Below are positions 60,901-64,000 of a stretch of DNA of 64,000 nucleotides, in pieces. Each line of letters begins with the position of its first letter. Position 1 is the stretch's first letter. This DNA is from Diorhabda sublineata. Taxonomy: Eukaryota; Arthropoda; Insecta; Coleoptera; Chrysomelidae. The stretch lies in contig NC_079485.1 in NCBI RefSeq assembly GCF_026230105.1, forward strand, positions 10,796,872 to 10,860,871. The letters run 5' to 3'. Under the pieces are notes generated by a model that worked only from the letters and a program-made list of their open reading frames with translations, was not told the DNA's origin and searched no databases. The position numbers and the translations under genes were made by a program.

Positions 60901-62685
60901 ATATATACAGTCGATACGCCTTCTTAAAGAAGAAGAATATTTGAATTAATCTTCTTCAAAAGACTGCTCTTAGCTTCATATGTACTTAGCAGGTCTTATT
61001 TTCGCATAATGCCTAATCTGTGGAGAAAAGCAAGTGAAGACAAACATAAACACTGTCGTACGACGCGTTTTCATGCTGAAGAAAAAAGCCGTTGGATAAT
61101 TTTCCTTTGTCGTTGTGCAAAAGAAAAAAATAAAGACCATGAAGTTGCCGTTCGACTTTGATTGACAGGCCTATTCAAGACGACGTGGCTTACTGGTTCC
61201 ATATGAAAACTCAGAATGCTCGTCTCGAAGTAATAGCGATAGTCCCATCTTAAATTTACAAGATGATGTTTCAATGTTTCATTTCAAACACGATTTGTTT
61301 CTTCTTTATCACTCAAAAGTGTCAGAAAAAATTTGAATCTCATTGAAGATTAAGCTGTTCCACTTTTTGCACATTTTCATTTGTTGCTGGATGTGGAATA
61401 AAAATGTATTCATCGTGTTTTTTATCACACTTCATATGCTTATGTATCAAAGTATTAAAAATAGAAGAAGCTACCTAGTTATTTGCACCGTCGAACCTCT
61501 TGTTTCCTTAGCAGGGAAGCTCGTTTGCAAGAATCATAACTCTCTGTAATTTCTTTTATAAGAGCGTCAAATGTGTTTCGGTAAAGAAATATATAGTTTG
61601 AAATGGAAAATACACATTGACTTATATATAGTAGTAAATTTTGCATAGAAAAAATTTGAGTACGCAAAATGAAATAAAAAATGTCATAAAAAGTGATATA
61701 TTATCGCAAATCTAATTTTGTGTACTCGTAAGGGTATACACTTTTGGTGTTTATGACATAGTAACCAATGCCATAAGTAATAATTCTGGTGGCTGTGTAT
61801 GAATTCATAGCCCACAAAAGAATACCCATAACAGTTTGCGATTTAGGTTTTCTTTTATTTTATCTTTTGCAACCTTATATGGGGTGATAAGTAATAAATC
61901 AAGCCAATAGATAATAATGTTATTTATCGTCGTCAGTAGCTCACATAGAGAAAGACTGCATCTATCACTTTAATAATTGTAAGTTAATTTAATTTCTTAT
62001 TTCTTAAAAAGTAGTCGAAACTTTCAACTGTCATTCAAAAATTATAAAAAAAACTAATTTTATAACAGGAGAGATCTAAAATCGAGACGATTTAGAAACA
62101 TAAACATAATTGATAAGTTAACTGGCCAGATTAAGAATTTAAAGTGATGTAGCATATATTATCCTAGTTTGGCAATTGCTGCTTCCCGTTCATCAGTTAA
62201 TTCCTATACCTGTGTTCATCCAGTTTTATTTTCTACACAATAAAAGATTTTATTATAGCTACAATTTTACATAATTTGCATATTGGGGATGCGGGTATTA
62301 ACCAATTCTTTTTCAGCTTTAATTTTGATGATTGCAGTCAATTCCCTATTTTATAGTTTCACATTCTCGTTGAATGCTTTTTAAAATCATACCCTTGCAT
62401 TATACCGATTGGCGGGTTATGTTTGTAAATTTTCATGGATGGTTTACTGTCTGTCAGCTTTTAGAAGATTAATATCGGCAATTGGTTTTATGAGCATATT
62501 TGTAATACCAGGGTGAATACATATCTTAGTAGAACTCATTTCAGGCCTCATATTATTTTCATGTAAAAGTTTAAAAGAAATAAATAAGTAAAACAAAAAA
62601 TCAGATACATTGTAAAATACTCAATGACTATAATATTTCCTAAATCTGTAGACAATTCCTTCCTAGAATAAAGTCAATGAACTGA
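60901..62685. other. AT-rich stretch without recognised genes
   Basis: Frames at 61071-61274 (minus), 61343-61549 and 61479-61667 were examined; no motif. Confidence 0.4.
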
Positions 62686-62689
62686 AAAG

Positions 62690-63159
62690 GGTTACAAAGA
62701 AAGCAAAGACCGTTTCATCTGCAGACAAGGTCATGAGGTCGGTTTTTTGGGACGCACGTAGAATAATTTTCATTGACTATATGAAAAAAGCGAATATTAT
62801 ACGAACTTATTGCAACGTTTGAGCGAAAAAATCAAACTAAAATGGCTACGTTTGACTAAGAAGAAAGTGTTGTTTCATCAAGACAATGCACCAGCTCACA
62901 CATCCGTTATTACAATGGCCAAAATTAATGTATTAAAGTTTGAAAACCCCCAGATTTAGTCCCTTCCGATTATTTTCTGTTCCCAGACTTGCGAATATGG
63001 CTCAGTGGTCAAAGATTTTCCAACAATGAAGAGGTGATGTCGGCAGTTAATCGCTATTTTGAGGAACTAGACTTTTCTTATCATAAAAAGGGTATCGAAC
63101 TTATAGAACATCGCTGGTAAAAGTGCTTGGAGCTAAAAGAAGATCACATTAAGAAATAG
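62690..63159 (+). pseudogene. Mariner transposase (DD34D type) C-terminal half
   Basis: KKAKTVSSADKVMRSVFWDA then RRIIFIDYMKKANI (62694-62800) covers the VFWD.+G(I)IFIDYL region. After frame changes KKVLFHQDNAPAHTSVITMA (62861-62920) carries the second catalytic Asp (GAC 62882). An uninterrupted frame then runs from PDLVPSDYFLFPDL (third Asp, GAT 62968), LSGQRFSNNEEVMSAVNRYF, to IELIEHRW (about 63117), broken only by one stop (TAA) before KCLELKEDHIKK and the natural stop at 63157-63159. The usual LPHPPYS before PDL is lost, so the two Asp are about 28 rather than 34 residues apart. The N-terminal half with the HTH and first Asp region is missing. Confidence 0.87.
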
Positions 63160-63193
63160 ATAAATTCTTTGACAAAATTTTTGTGTTTTCTTT

Positions 63194-63220
63194 GTTGGGC
63201 TACTTCTAGGACAATTCTCG
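63194..63220 (-). repeat. Probable 3' terminal inverted repeat of the 62.7-kb mariner
   Basis: Read inward from the tip on the minus strand it is CGAGAATTGTCCTAGAAGTA, the form of mariner terminal repeats, and TA follows at 63221-63222. It lies 35 bp after the transposase stop, the expected place. No 5' partner was found upstream. Confidence 0.5.
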
Positions 63221-63222
63221 TA

Positions 63223-64000
63223 TTGATTTTGATAATCAACCATTATTTGAATTATCATTTCGAAAGCAAATTATCATTTTTGAAAATATGAATAAAATGT
63301 ACTAAAAGAAAATCGAATACATCATTTATTACTATTATTAATGAGTATAATAATTACGGAATAGAAATTATTTTATCCCTACCAACAGGTTTTAAATAAT
63401 CTCCAATTAATGGAATAAATAGAATATTGTTATGTCGCATAGTAGAGATGAATCAATTACTCTCTATTCTGATATCTTATACCTATTTGCCCATTCCCAT
63501 AAGTTGTTATAAGCTTGTCATTGGTTTTAGGTTTAACTAATTCGCCCTGTTGAGTACAGCGAAGTCTACTCTTCATTGATGATTTATGATCTTTTCATTT
63601 TAGGAAATAGATTATAAGAAGCACGATTTGTCATAAGGGAAAAAATGTGACTGAGCTCAGGTATTCATATCAAATCGACGACTTTTGTTCAGCATAATGT
63701 GCCATAACTGCCAGATGTCCTTAAGCCCATGATTGAAGATTTTTATCAACTACGATACCTCATACCCACTACGAAAAACATGTCAGGAATAATACATTCC
63801 ACTTGTCCCATTCTATGGAATATGTGATCTGTGATTCTTGAAATTTCATTTAGTAATTCATTAATGACATGGCATTTGTTTTCACAATTTCAAGAAGCAA
63901 AATTAATATCACTAATATCACTTGATATTTCCTAATTGGGAGTATGGCTTGTTTGAGATGGAGGAGGAAACTTAGTTCGTGAAATTGCTATATACACTTG
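63223..64000. other. AT-rich spacer, nothing recognised
   Basis: No supported feature to the end of the window. Confidence 0.45.

Noticed and set aside
1..64000. CRISPR arrays, tRNA or rRNA genes, bacterial operons
   Set aside because: No regularly spaced repeats, no cloverleaf with A/B boxes, no rRNA-like conserved runs, and no ribosome-binding-site-led gene clusters were seen.

Overview
This window looks like insect nuclear DNA. It is strongly A+T rich (about 70% by eye). It contains no bacterial-style gene runs, no rRNA or tRNA gene and no CRISPR array that I can see. What can be read is mostly a graveyard of arthropod transposable elements: several lineages of IS630/Tc1/mariner DNA transposons, and RTE-, I-, Jockey- and R4/Dong-type non-LTR retrotransposons plus Penelope-like elements. 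Many insects, beetles included, carry this mix, but I cannot name the species. Most of the window is probably intergenic or long-intron DNA.

Layout. 0-5 kb: an AT-rich background with two mariner-type transposase relics (about 0.85-1.2 kb and 2.3-3.0 kb), a (TA)n microsatellite and a Jockey reverse-transcriptase scrap (4.8-5.05 kb). 5-18 kb is mostly featureless, with one mariner relic at 13.8-14.07 kb. At 18.48-18.91 kb lies a short internally deleted transposon whose larger relative sits at 59.2-60.3 kb. A nearly complete but dead mariner-type element with terminal inverted repeats and TA target duplication occupies 23.72-25.21 kb. A Tc1-like relic (26.1-26.8 kb, minus), a LINE RT relic (28.1-28.5 kb) and a mariner relic (30.5-30.8 kb) follow.

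32-40 kb is the densest retroelement block: an RTE RT fragment on the minus strand with an inverted 5' leader beside it, a degraded R4/Dong-type element (35.5-37.15 kb, plus), and tail to tail with it an I-clade LINE (37.2-39.65 kb, minus). The I-clade LINE keeps ORF1, part of the endonuclease and the RNase H/C-terminal end but has lost the whole reverse transcriptase. A Penelope-like RT relic lies at 43.6-44.3 kb and the 3' half of a Penelope-like element with its GIY-YIG endonuclease at 52.9-53.8 kb. A foldback (long inverted repeat) element lies at 51.66-52.15 kb. At 56.2-58.05 kb a Jockey element carries an R4-type fragment flanked by (TAA)n inside the poly-asparagine coding repeat of its ORF1. 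RTE and mariner relics close the window.

Host genes: only two places look like parts of genes. One is a candidate terminal coding exon on the minus strand (54.54-54.81 kb) with a splice acceptor, a C-terminal membrane anchor and a polyadenylation signal. The other is a candidate promoter plus first coding exon on the plus strand (45.5-45.83 kb). Neither product is recognised. No transposable element here appears able to move by itself, and I see no operon-like or defence-like system. The most informative signals are the nested R4-in-Jockey insertion, the rearranged LINEs and the two candidate host exons.
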